DNA of 64,000 bases from Plenodomus lindquistii (taxonomy: Eukaryota > Ascomycota > Dothideomycetes > Pleosporales > Leptosphaeriaceae), in contig JANUWI010000009.1 in assembly GCA_025504975.1 (NCBI GenBank), forward strand, positions 310,001 to 374,000. The letters are read 5' to 3'. The position numbers and the translations under genes were made by a program. Below are positions 53,761-64,000 of this stretch, one piece after another (within the stretch, counting starts at the first letter, position 1; each line of letters begins with the position of its first letter). The notes below the pieces were generated by a model. It did no database searches and was not told the origin of the DNA. It was given only the letters and a program-made list of their open reading frames with translations.

Positions 53761-55757
53761 ATGGGCCAGAGCAGCGGCAAGCCCGTCGTCTTTACCGACC
53801 AAGGTACGAGGATCCACAGCAGCACTGCACTGCACTGCACTGCACCGCACCACCCACTACCCACCACCCACCACCTACCACGACTCCCCGCTGACCCAGC
53901 CGCAGTCAACCTCAACCACTTCCGCCTGCTACGCGTCGTTGGAAAGGGCGCCTTTGGCAAGGTCCGCATCGTCGAGCGCAAAGACACGGGCCTCACCTTT
54001 GCCCTCAAGTACATCCGCAAAGATGAAGGTGCGTCTGCCCGAGCTAGCCTGCCACACCCCCGCTGCCGCTGATGCTGATGCTGATGCTGACGTTGTGTCA
54101 CAGTGGTACGGTCCGAAAGCGTGCGCAATATCATTCGAGAGCGCCGCATGCTCGAGCACCTCAACCACCCCTTCCTGTGCAATCTGCGCTACAGCTTCCA
54201 GGACATTGAGTACCTGTACGCCATATCACCCCCCATCAACACACACGTTTCGTGCACACCGAGGGAAAGCTAACTGGTCCCAGCTACATCGTCGTCGATC
54301 TCATGAATGGCGGCGATCTGCGCTTCCACATTTCGCGAAAGACCTTCACCGAGGAGGCTGTGCGCTTCTGGATAGCACAATTGGGCTGCGCCGTCCGCTA
54401 CATCCACCAGCAGGGCATTGTGCACCGCGACATCAAGCCCGACAATGTCCTGCTCGACTCGGAAGGTCATGTCCATCTGGCCGACTTTGTACGTTGATCC
54501 TCGACCCACTGCACCCGCCAACGCAACACGCGCTAACACAACCAGAACGTCGCCTCCGACTTCACGCCACATAAGCCATTGACCAGCAAATCTGGCACCC
54601 TCGCCTACCTTGCCCCCGAAGTCTACGAAGGCAAGGGCTACTCGTGCGAGGTCGACTGGTGGTCTCTGGGCGTGCTCTTCTACGAATGCATCTACAACAA
54701 GCGTCCCTTCGAGGCCAGCAGTCACGACTCGCTCGCTCAGAAGATCTCGCGCGGAGAGCCCACGTACCCCGTCACTAGCCCGCCCGTGTCCATGCCCTGC
54801 CTGCACGCCATCAGCTCCCTGCTCGAGAAGAACCGCAAGCAGCGCATCGGCGCCATCGGCTTCGAGTCCTTCACAGACAATCCTTTCTTCCGCCCCATCG
54901 ACTTTGTCGCCCTGGAGCGCAAAGAGATCCCACCCGTCTTCGTCCCGTCAAGCGACAAGACCAACTTCGATGCCACATACGACCTCGAGGAGCTGCTATT
55001 GGAGGAGGCGCCGTTGGAAGCGAGAGCCCGCAGGCAAAAGCCCCGGGAGGCGCTCAAGGATGACGCTACCGATCAGGAGATCCGCGCAGAGGAGCTGCAC
55101 AAGATGATAGAGACGTTGTTCGAGCCCTTCAACTACACAACGGCCGGCGAGAAGCGCCCCTCCATCACTGTTGCTGTCGCAGACCCCGTCGATTCAACCG
55201 GCGGCTCCAGGACCAGCAATCAGAGCGCTTCCGAGCAGACGCCCGCATCTGCCACGTCCCAGCAGGATCCATGGGGACGGCCGCTCACCAATACTAAATC
55301 ACAAGATGCCGAGCTCCAGCCCACGCGGTCCACACCTAACCCTAGGTCAACAACACAGTCACCAAGCGGCAGCCCCCCTTTCCCGACCGCAATCCTAAAT
55401 CAGACCGCTCAGACAACCTCCCCAGTCTCGCAACGAGGCGAACACGCCGACTACTTCCCCCCCGACGGCTCCGAGACGCCCACGCCATCATTCTCGCGTC
55501 CCATGAACAACCGCCGGCAAGGCTCCCATCGCAGTACCAGCATGGGCGGAGGCGTGCAGGTGGTTCTGAATGAGACGGGATCTTGGACTGAAATGGCCAA
55601 CCAGAGTTCTGCACTTGTACAAAATCCGCCAGGGGAGAAGCCATCGGGCATGCTTGGCTTCCTCAGTCGCAAAAAGGGCCGAGACAGGAGTCCAAAGGCC
55701 AAGGAGAGGGGCGTGCTGGGCAAAGAGGGTGCGCGGGTCATCATCAGCAATACTTGA
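53761..55757 (+). CDS. STK32/YANK-type Ser/Thr protein kinase
   Basis: Five exons: 53761-53803, 53906-54028, 54104-54215, 54284-54488 and 54546-55757. All are GT-AG and the frame is kept, giving 564 aa. The N-terminus MGQSSGKP is a myristoylation-type signal, as in the YANK family. Kinase motifs: GKGAFGKV (27-34), ALKY Lys49, HRDIKPDN (about 139), then DFN in place of DFG (160-162), SGTLAYLAPEV and DWWSLGVLFYE. The DFN variant is characteristic of YANK/STK32 kinases, so it is not a defect; Asp160 still provides metal binding. The C-terminal 250 residues are Ser/Pro/Thr-rich. It belongs to the AGC group and its substrates are unknown. Exon 1 is only 43 nt. Confidence 0.9.
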
Positions 55758-58254
55758 AATCACCCACTTCCCTCTGACATCGAGACGGTCGAGACGAATC
55801 CCCTTGCGTTGAAAGTCGAGCTTTCCTTTTGGTGGATATATACAGACTATGGTGTGGGACCTTGTGCGCGGCGTTTACGGCGTGTTTCCACGACCATCTT
55901 CACATCATTCCTACCTCTTGCGACGCAGCCATGACAGCTGGATCCAATCCCCATGGATCTACGCGAGTCGCCGCTGCGACACCTTGCATACACCCTGCAT
56001 ATACCTCCTGAACGGGACGCGGCGTTGTCGGTAGCATTCATGCCGTTTTCTGTTTTTCCCCGCGCATGCTTGGAGATTACGGATAAAGATACAACATAGA
56101 CGAGAGAGAGGGGGGAGGAAACGTGTTGCACCGCGCAACACAAACTGTATATTTGGCTTGTTTAACATTATGAGTTGGTGGGTGGAATGATCTGGATTTT
56201 CCAGAGAAAGCGAGAGAGAGGGTCTGGATGATGGCAGAGCTGCTCGCTCGCGCCCGCGTGCAAAGAAGAGTGGGATCGCCGTTGCTGTTTTAGTATACTT
56301 TTTGTTTCTTCCAAACGTTGAAAATACCCATCTTTTCTTTTAACTCTGTATAAACTGTCCTTGAAAAACTTGAATTCTTGCATCTGGAGAACATAGACAG
56401 ATTTGGCAAAGGCTCATTTGGACTAACTCTAGCACACCCACCATACTTGGGTCCTGTGAGCCCGCCCGCATTATTCACATTCACTCACTCCCCCCCCCCC
56501 CCCCCCCATATCCAACCCCCTCCATTCATCACCTCCAACCGCCCTTTCATCCATCACCCCGACCCACCTTTCCCCCCACCTCCATCCATCTATCTATCTT
56601 ATCAGACATACCCTTCCCCAACGTAACAACAAACCCTCCACTCTGCGTTCCGTCGCTTCTCCCTACCCTCCGCTGCTCCGAAAAATATACCGCAAGTGCT
56701 TATCTCATCTCATCTCATCATATCCTCGCTACTCACTCTCGACGAATGGAATGCATCGACGAAACGACGTTAGTTCTTGCCTCATCGCGGACGGGGCTGG
56801 TTCGATGGGTGGGTTTAGTTTGGCGGCGGGATGAGATGGGGATGGGGATGGGGATGGGGATGATATATACACTATATACACCAGAGTATGAGCTAGGGTT
56901 GAGGGGGAAGGGAGTGTTAGGTACCATACGCACGTTCATGGTTCATGAATACCATCATACATTACACAAGTTACTCATTCACAGATATATATCCACGTAT
57001 TACACCATCAACATTAACAACTTAACCAACCAACCAACAAATTTCCACACTTATCCACTAGACTCTGACAAATTAGATTTGTTTTTCTCCATCTCTCCCC
57101 CTCCCCTCTTATCATCACAGCTTTCATGTCTGCCACGGGGGGGGGGAGGTGGTGTTGCGAGCACTTTGTATTTTGTCCTCTCCATCCCCTCTTTTCTCTG
57201 ACTCGATAACGCCGTTCCGTGTCATGTCATGTCGTATCTCCAACACTTGATCGTGCATGGCGAAAGCGGACTAATCACGCCAGTGACTTAGGGCTACATA
57301 ATCCATAGATCAACCTGCCCTTGTGGATCGTGCTTTGTAACAACGCTCACTCCACGTGGTTACAAGAGGGCGAGTAGATGTACACACGTGTTCTCTCGGT
57401 GCTTATGAGATCCCCCCGTCGTATGGGGTGGGGTCATGGCGGTTTACTCGAGGATAAGATCGACCCCTCAACTGAGTGCTGCCGAGCACGGGCGTCCGAG
57501 CGTGAAGGACAGAGGACCTGTGTCAATTCGCTCAGTGTCAGGTTTCAAGTAGTTTTGTCCCTTGAACCTGGTGGTGACAGAGAATCTATATCCGATTGCT
57601 CATATTTACACAGACTGTTCTCACATTCTCCCCCGCATATGTCTAGTAGATTAATCCTCCACTCAAAGGTTTTCTCGGTGTGCTTATACATAGAAGCTAG
57701 AAGAGGAGTGGACAGGGCATTGATCTTTGGTGCTAGGCTTTGACCGAAAGCACCGGAAGATATGCTTGTTGCGATCCCAAAGAGATTATTGGTATAACTG
57801 TAGAGGTGTCACCGCTCAACTGTTGATGAGGTTTGTGACCCCGTTGTTAACTAAGGTAATGTCGCAGCGACTTGTCTTTCGCATATACAATCAGAGCTGC
57901 TAGTAGCTCAGTCTGTGCAGTTGATGATTGGGCTAGTCCCTGGTGAGGCTCAACGGTAGTGGCCTCATTGACTGGTCGCCTATATCATTGAGCTCTTATG
58001 TCAGTGATCAGCTCAAAGCTGATTGCACAAGTCCTGAACTGCGAATAGTATGATCCAAACTTTCACAAGATGCCAATCATAGAGATCCAAGCCTCGTCCT
58101 GAACAGATGTTTGACTGATGGAATGTGTGATAGATTGGGTATTCCGTACTTATTCAAACGCCTCAATTCGCCTTGACCCTGTGTAGTCTAGAATCGCTAC
58201 TTTTAAGTGTTACTGACCGTACGACCACGTCGAAAATCAACATGCACCCACGTA
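55758..58254. other. 2.5-kb region without a gene; simple-sequence rich
   Basis: It holds the 3' flank of the kinase and then pyrimidine-rich DNA with an 18-base C run (56490-56507), CTCAT and GGGGAT repeats near 56.7-56.86 kb and a G run near 57.14 kb. The region after 57.3 kb has mixed composition with no coding signal. I found no tRNA. Confidence 0.5.
56490..56507. repeat. Poly-C homopolymer (18)
   Basis: Eighteen consecutive C residues. Length is prone to sequencing and replication error. Confidence 0.9.
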
Positions 58255-59807
58255 CTAGTGGGCTTTGATGTTTGCTCGAGCCAACCACAATGCCACACTC
58301 TCCTTGGCGACTTCGCTGCCCCAGACGCCATCAACACCTCCACGGCGCCACTCCTCGCCAGATGCATCCTCGCCCCCACCACGCGTAGCCTCGCCAAGCA
58401 GGACCTCGAGGTCTCGCTTCTGACTGGACAGCCAGCGCTTGAAGAAAGCCACCGGGTCCTTGGACATACTAGTGAAGAATGCATGTTTCGCTTTCGATTG
58501 TCCGATGGCTCCCATGAGTAGTACGAGCTGCTCATCAATCTTCTGGATTTCTTGAAGAGTCTGTATGCTATCTGGTCGTCGCAGAATGTCTTGGAATAGC
58601 GGCTGCATGGGATCCTCGAGGGCCACCTGCACATCATAGATTGTCGGCTCCGATGGCTGCTTGCCTGAGTCTGCAGGTGGCGAAATGTAGTCCTTGTCGA
58701 CCCGTATCGTGTATTGCAGCTGGATGGGGGGAAGTGTGGTGAGATGTGGCTTGATCAATTGTGGCAGGTTAGGGAAGTAAAACGAGTCCTGTCCGCCAAA
58801 CAGAGCCTTGAGCTTGTTATCGCAGGCAAACTTGCGCTCGTCGTCATCCTGCTGCAGATTTTGTGAGCGGGCATATTCCCAGATGCCCATGAGCACACCA
58901 GCGCGATCCTCCTCGTCTGTATCCAGCAGCTCGGCCAGAGGCTTGCTCAGCCGGAACACCTCTGGGTTTTGGAAGCGGTGCAAGTTGATGGTGATGTTGA
59001 TGTTCTCGTCGCCCTTGCGCTCAAACTCCAGCTCGCTGAAGTTGCTCTCCTTGGCGGTCGGGTTGTCCGGGCGCTTCCACTCGATCTGCGTGAAATTGTC
59101 TGGCTGCAAGCTCTTGGCGCGATCGAAGTCGATGTTGATGGCGGTAAAGTACTGGGAGAACATTTTAGGCTTCGCGGCGGGTTTCGACTTGGTGGTGCCG
59201 TCTTCGTCCCTGGATAGCACGGTTAGTAGCAGTTCGCCGTATGGAGGAACGAGCGCTGGTAGACATACATGGCATCTGCGTCCTTGTCGTCGTCTTCCTC
59301 TTCCTCGTCGTCTTCGTCCTCCAGGCCCTTGTCGTGCTGCTCTTCGAGAAGGCGGCCCTGGATCTTGACGCGGTACGTGGGGTTGTTGTCGCTCTCAAAG
59401 TCAAAGGCGTCTGCGTCGATGCCGCGGCTCTGCCAGGCCTGGTCTTCGGCCGTGTTGGAGATCCAGATGCGCATGGTGCCGTAGCGCGAGGCGCGCGAGT
59501 GGTGCTTCGAGTCCATGACATCGAGCTTCTTGCGCATCATGGTCGCGTCCAGGGTGCGCTCGACCTCGCGCAGCTGCTTGTAGCGGGCCACGCCGTCGCC
59601 AATGCACACGTCCTCGACGCCCTCGGGGATGTTCTTGTCTGTCGGGTTCTTGGCGATGCGGCGCATCTTCTCGCGGCGCTCGTTCTCGGCGCGCTGCTGG
59701 GCCTGCACGCCGGCGCTGTTGTTGTACTGCTGGGCGGCGGGGTGCTGCGCGTGGACAATGGGGCCTGGTTTGCGGAAAAAGTGGTCCAGGTCAGTTCGCG
59801 AGATCAT
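58255..59807 (-). CDS. SWI/SNF-RSC subunit Swp73/Rsc6 (BAF60, SWIB domain)
   Basis: Exons 59269-59807 and 58255-59209, joined inside Met (AT|GTATGT...CCAG|G), give 497 aa. Conserved features are the N-terminal RTDLDHFFRKPGP, MRRIAKNPTDKNIPEGVEDV, a beta-rich stretch RYGTMRIWISNTAEDQAW, the acidic EDEDDEEEEDDDKDAD, IEWKRPDNPTAKESNFSELEFERKGDENINITI, and a SWIB domain (LSKPLAELLDTDEEDRAGVLMGIWEYARSQNLQ...LKALFGGQDSFYFPNLPQLIKPHL). The family is a core subunit of SWI/SNF and RSC. The start at 59807 is chosen because the spliced leader exon (59869-59944) is out of frame with it. That leader encodes protein-like sequence, so a longer N-terminus by another splice is possible. RSC9 lies 27 kb away. 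Confidence 0.86.
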
Positions 59808-59944
59808 GCTGCAGAGAGGAGGCGCGCCAGCAGACGGCGCAACCGTATGGGCAGAGGAAGCTACGTACCAGGACCGCGTCGGCTGGGCGTGGCAGCGACA
59901 TTGTGCGGCGGAGGATTAATATATCCCCGATAGTTCGGCTGCAT
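59804..59944 (-). other. Spliced leader uORF of the Rsc6/Swp73 gene (ATGA overlap)
   Basis: ATG at 59944 opens MQPNYRGYINPPPHNVAATP..., then a GTACGT...CTGCAG intron (59809-59868, 60 nt). After splicing the frame stops at a TGA that overlaps the main ATG by the sequence ATGA. It could be an upstream ORF controlling translation by termination-reinitiation, or part of the true N-terminus if my splice is wrong by one base or an indel exists. Confidence 0.45.
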
Positions 59945-60504
59945 GTTGGGCAGCTGCGCGGCGGCACGGGCGGGAGCAGTGATGGGGGGCGACGTTCACG
60001 ATGGCAGGCGCGTGGGCGCAGAGGCGGTGGAATGGAATGGGATGGGATGGGATGGGATGGCAGAGTGAAATGGTGGATGGGACCACTTTTTGGCACGACG
60101 CGTCGAGCACTGGTAGGGCGGTATGAGCACTGATACTGATTCGCTGCCTGCCCATGGCGCCCATGGCGGGGCAGCCACCCCCTTATTGCTCCAATCGCGG
60201 GGGTACATGCAGCACGAAGACGCACAAGGACAAGCTGCATCAGAGCGAGTTCGAGAAGGTGTTGCGATGCAGTTCTGCGTATATTCACTGCCAGCGCGTC
60301 ATTCACTACTTGAGCGCCTTGCTCTTGGCGTCCCGCGACACGATCCCGTCCCATATCCAGTATCGCGCCTCGCTCCATCGCAACGTCATCGTCCTTCAGA
60401 GACATGCACCAAAGTCATTGCTATAGAAATTTGCGACATCGTGCTCTAGACAAGTTTCCTCTCAAGCCAGCCTTTGCGTAATCTCTCCTTTCTAGAAACG
60501 CAAC
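59945..60504. promoter_or_regulatory. Divergent promoter of Rsc6/Swp73 and amidohydrolase genes
   Basis: There are 560 bp between the leader of the SWIB gene and the amidohydrolase ATG. A 5-bp GGGAT/GGAAT tandem run (about 60033-60060) lies close to the SWIB gene. No other feature was recognised. Confidence 0.5.
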
Positions 60505-61894
60505 ATGTCACAAAACTACCATCAACACGAGAACCTAGGCGATACACTGGACATCATTGCAGGTGTGCGCATACCAAACACACCCTCGTCTTCACTATGG
60601 AACATTGGCATCAAAGAAGGAATAATCGCTTCGATTGACGCGCACACGACGAAGATGACCGACTCTTCGAGTGCACGTACTCTGCATGGAGCAAACCGCC
60701 TCATCGCCCCTTCATTGTGCCATTCCCACATCCATTTGGACAAGTGCTTTCTGTTGCAAGATCCAAAGTTTGATGATCTGCAGATCAAGAGTGGAGACTT
60801 CGACGAAGCCATGACAATGACCGGGGAGGCCAAATCGCGGTTCGATCAAGAAGACTTGCTGAAACGGGGCCGACAGCTCATCCAGGAGAGTATGCAGTCT
60901 GGCGTCACAGCATTGCGAGCCTTCGTAGAGGTCGACGGCGTCGTGGATATGAAGTGTCTGCACGCGGGCCTGAAGCTGAAGCAAGAGTTCAAGGATCAAT
61001 GTGAAGTACAGCTGTGCGCATTTGCTCAATTACCATTGTACTCTGGCGACGATGGTGGCGCTGAGGTTCGTAGGCTGATGAGCATGGCAGCGTCGTATGA
61101 CGGGGTAGATGTCTTGGGAAGTACACCTTACGTTGAGGACAGTCAAAGTCTGTCTGAAGACAACGTACGGTGGATCACTCAACTAGCACTGGACCACGGC
61201 AAGCATCTGGACCTCCACCTTGATTATTTCATCGAGGAAGATAAGCAGCCTCTGGTATGGAATACTCTAAAGATCTTCAAAGAACAGAATTGGATCGAAC
61301 GTAAAGGCAAGACGATTTGCTTCGGCCACTGCACTCGTTTAACCAGATTTCGAGAGGAAGACTGGAAGGAACTACGATCAACAATTGGTGAACTGCCGGT
61401 CACTTTCGTAGGTCTTCCCACCTCCGATCTCTTTATCATGAAGACGCCCGACGGCCTACGTGCAACTTTGCCCATCACTTCCCTTATCAGCGACTACGGT
61501 CTAAATGCTACTATTGCGCTCAACAATGTTGGAAACGCCTTCACGCCTACTGCGAACTGTGACCCTCTTGCTCTTGCGCAGCTGGGCGTTGGCCTGTACC
61601 ATGCAGGTACGAAGAAAGATACCGAGCTGCTATATGTATGTATCGCACAATCGCGTTCCCTGTACGTCACCACTGACAGTCAATGTGCAGGAGACCATCT
61701 CATCCCGGGCTAAAGTTGCAATTGGTCTTGAGAAAACATCGCTGAGTCTTCGAGTTGGAGAACCAGCCAACTTTGTGCTGTTCGATAGTACGAATGCGGG
61801 TTGGAGGTGCAGGAAGAGCATCTCTGAGGTCGTTTATGATGCAGGGCGGGATCGTCAGACGATTTATCGAGGCCGTATTACTGCATACAGCTGA
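60505..61894 (+). CDS. Metal-dependent amidohydrolase (cytosine-deaminase-like)
   Basis: Exons 60505-61635 and 61691-61894, joined phase 0 (TAT|GTATGT...TGCAG|GAG), give 444 aa. The amidohydrolase metal motif HSHIHLDK lies at residues 73-80. Further ligand candidates follow in DLHLDYFIEED, FGHCTRL and NNVGNAFTP (the usual late Asp/Asn position), and the fold closes with a beta-sandwich end LSLRVGEPANFVLFDS...VVYDAGRDRQTIYRGR. This layout is that of the cytosine deaminase/N-acyl amidohydrolase branch, converting an amino-heterocycle or cyclic amide. The substrate is unknown. It is divergent from the SWIB gene, with a short promoter. Confidence 0.85.
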
Positions 61895-62522
61895 ATGTGT
61901 CGACTGCCAGCAAGTAGAGCTTGTCCCTGATAAGTTTCTGATCTTGCGAGACTATCTACTGAATGACAGTACATCGGACTGAAGCCCGTCCAGAATTATT
62001 TTCTCCTTGCGTTCTTCAAAAAGAGTAAAGAGTATGTCCTCTTCGTGTTGTATGTCTACGATTAGCTGCCTCGTTGCTCCATCACGAGTTGAACCCCAAA
62101 GCTCTTGAGAAAAGATGTACCATTCATACGGTTCTTTCGTCGATGATGTAGTTTGGTGTTCTCTGCATGTCGCGACTTCCCACACATTCAAGCGCCGTCA
62201 CCGCCATTGCCGTTTGCGCGCCCATGCTCGGCGCAGGCAGCACAAACAAACGACCATATCTGCCTGCGCGATCCCGCACAAGAGGAACTTGAGCACGATC
62301 AACCAAATTCTCGACACAGTCAGCCTGCACACTCATCTGCACTCGCATATATCACATACCTCAATTGTCACTACCTTACCTCAGCACCGGGCGAGCCTAC
62401 CAGCCGACTCATGTCAACTGAGTGAGGCGTGCGCTCGACCACACGATTCCCAAGCCATCGGAATCCATCCAAGAAGTTGCAGTACGATATTGGTTAGTCG
62501 ATCTCCGCCATTGTGGTACACG
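61895..62522. other. Intergenic, promoter side of the terminal gene
   Basis: No gene was recognised between the amidohydrolase and the next ATG at 62523. Confidence 0.5.
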
Positions 62523-64000
62523 ATGGACCAAGTAGATCCACTGTAAGCTCTTGTCCCACCCTTTGGTTCCTTGGCTGATAGTGAACAGCAGCTTGCCTAA
62601 CCAATCCAGCGAATTACACTTGAGAGCAAGCCAATACCTGGCTCCATCAACTACAGTTGCCGTGGGAATGCAGGATGGCCACGCAGGTCCCAGCATAGAT
62701 CAAGTCATCCGCGAATTCCTCGAGAACACGAAGGTGAGTCATGTAACAATCTACCCAGCCGCTCATATCGTAGTCACTATCAAATTACTGACAGTTTGTA
62801 GGCACGATTTGGCGAATCTTCCATCCAGGTGGACAGAATCAACAAGGCCCTCCATGACTTCTGGTCGGTGAAGATATCGAAGAAAGACGCAATAACGCGC
62901 ATACTCTTGGAGTTGAGGGACCAACTAGATCTCAGACAGAATTTGATAAACATCCTGTATCACAGGGACGCAAGATGGGGTGTCGGAGATTTCGATTTCG
63001 GGCAAACTCCACTCCAGCCCATTCCGCAATTCCTCCAACCTGTCCATCAGCCGCATCTGCGTATACCTCCAATGAACTCGTCATGGATTACAGACCACAG
63101 ACCCTTCCATACGATCAACCCAGCGATACTTGGTGGTGGATACCGTGGGCCGCAAATAGGACAAGAATACCGTCATGATTCTCTCCATCCACAACTGGGT
63201 GATCGCATGTGGCCGTTGCAATCTCAGCCTCCATCGTCGCCCATATCGCAGGGGTCTTTCTATTCTCCGTTCTCAAACAACTTGAAAATACCCGCTCCAG
63301 ACTTTTCGAATAGCACAACCCATCACTCTCGTCCGTTCGCCGACTCTGTGGACGACCGATCACATGGTAGCCCTACTTTCACTCTGACCCCAGTGGTCAT
63401 GTTTCCGGCTCAAACGACCGTTGACATGCCACCGCCGTCGAAGAAACGCCAACGGGAAGCATCAAGCATCGATTCCTGTGTGAATGAACACCAACCGGGC
63501 CGCATAGTATGCTCGGTCGAGACTTCGGGATCTCCGGAGAGGACTGAAGGGCCACCGAGGAAGAAGGTTGATGCCAAAACACCTAAGGCGCCTCCAGAAG
63601 TATCGGGTCGTTTCGTACACAGTCTTTGTGGAAAAGCCTTCTCCACCAGATACAAGGTGAAGAAGCACCATTGGGGTACAAAGACGGACGATATTGATAC
63701 AACAACGGGCTGCTGGGCCAAACATCAGAAGCCAAACGTGGCTTGGGATGCGCACCCTTCGTGTAAGGAGCAGCCAGCGGCATCAATCACCACCAAGAGA
63801 ACTATGTCTAGGGCGGCGAAGAAAGCATCGGAGCACTCACTTCTTCCAGCTCAATTTAGTCATGGTGTCATCCCTGGATTCCCTACGCTTGGAGATCTCC
63901 CACAAGCAGTTGCAAAGGTTGTCTCCCCAAGTGTGGCAACCCACTCCACACCAGAGGACGCTGGTACTGACCTGGACGGAAGTCAGCAAAGTGACAAGGT
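62523..64000 (+). CDS. Unknown protein with C2H2-like segment (3' end outside window)
   Basis: Exons 62523-62542, 62610-62733 and 62802 to beyond the window end (introns GTAAGC...TCCAG and GTGAGT...TGTAG). The last frame stays open for about 1200 nt to the edge. The N-terminus reads MDQVDPLELHLRASQYLAPSTTVAVG. Residues about 60-100 form an amphipathic helical part (NKALHDFWSVKISKKDAITRILLELRDQLDLRQNLINILYHRDARWGVGDF), resembling the helix seen before fungal zinc fingers. A Pro/Ser-rich linker follows. Then comes HSLCGKAFSTRYKVKKHHWG...GCWAKH...WDAHPSCKE, which looks like one or two C2H2-type zinc fingers with PPSKKRQREASS as a nuclear signal upstream. A DNA-binding protein is likely; the exact family is not recognised. 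Confidence 0.7.

Noticed and set aside
53124..54182. Minus-strand 352-codon frame over the kinase start
   Set aside because: It runs antisense through two simple repeats and three kinase exons and introns; its Gly-Ala and Pro-Cys-His runs are repeat translations.
57895..57985. A-box-like TAGCTCAGTCTGTGCAG
   Set aside because: No B box or acceptor pairing follows, so not a tRNA.

Overview
The window is nuclear DNA from a filamentous ascomycete. Short GT-AG introns (about 50-65 nt, many with CTAAC/CTGAC branch sites), a HET-domain gene, a Zn2Cys6 regulator, a GPI-type phospholipase B and the family mix point to Pezizomycotina. Dothideomycetes/Pleosporales is my best guess, but that is inference from family flavour and not a search. 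I see no bacterial, plasmid or viral block.

Layout. 0-13.7 kb is mostly housekeeping: the C-terminal part of exocyst SEC3, a RibD-type deaminase, a DNAJC9-like co-chaperone, a nuclear-looking unknown protein, a decayed HET gene, a small Cys-rich protein, a mitochondrial EngB GTPase divergent from the ATP synthase assembly factor FMC1, and a DUF1295 membrane protein. Between FMC1 and DUF1295 lies a 0.9-kb block of minisatellites whose copies differ almost only at CpA/TpA sites. A tRNA-Cys gene at 13.8 kb carries an intron-like insert in its D-stem. 14-26 kb is a catabolic-looking stretch: tartrate/D-malate-type dehydrogenase, Zn2Cys6 factor, HSL-type esterase, secreted alpha/beta hydrolase and secreted type-B carboxylesterase.

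26-36 kb holds a candidate Rec114-type meiotic protein divergent from the chromatin-remodelling subunit RSC9, then DPH2 (diphthamide synthesis) and phospholipase B. 36-38.7 kb has no intact gene but contains a diverged duplication of a coding-like fragment. 38.7-44.8 kb has two paralogous multi-pass membrane proteins flanking a three-exon gene for a 1011-aa protein with a hyper-acidic tail. 45-50 kb has a TesB-type acyl-CoA thioesterase and a TAPT1/Emp65-family membrane protein. 50-53.7 kb has no gene I can support. 53.7-64 kb has an STK32/YANK-type kinase, a Swp73/Rsc6 (BAF60) SWIB-domain subunit, an amidohydrolase and the 5' part of an unknown zinc-finger-like gene that runs off the end.

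Most genes are individually transcribed. Divergent pairs that probably share promoters are EngB/FMC1, Rec114-like/RSC9, TAPT1/kinase (distant), Rsc6/amidohydrolase and the acidic-tail gene/second membrane paralogue. All splice sites were placed by eye from frame, GT/AG and conserved residues; those I could not resolve are flagged.
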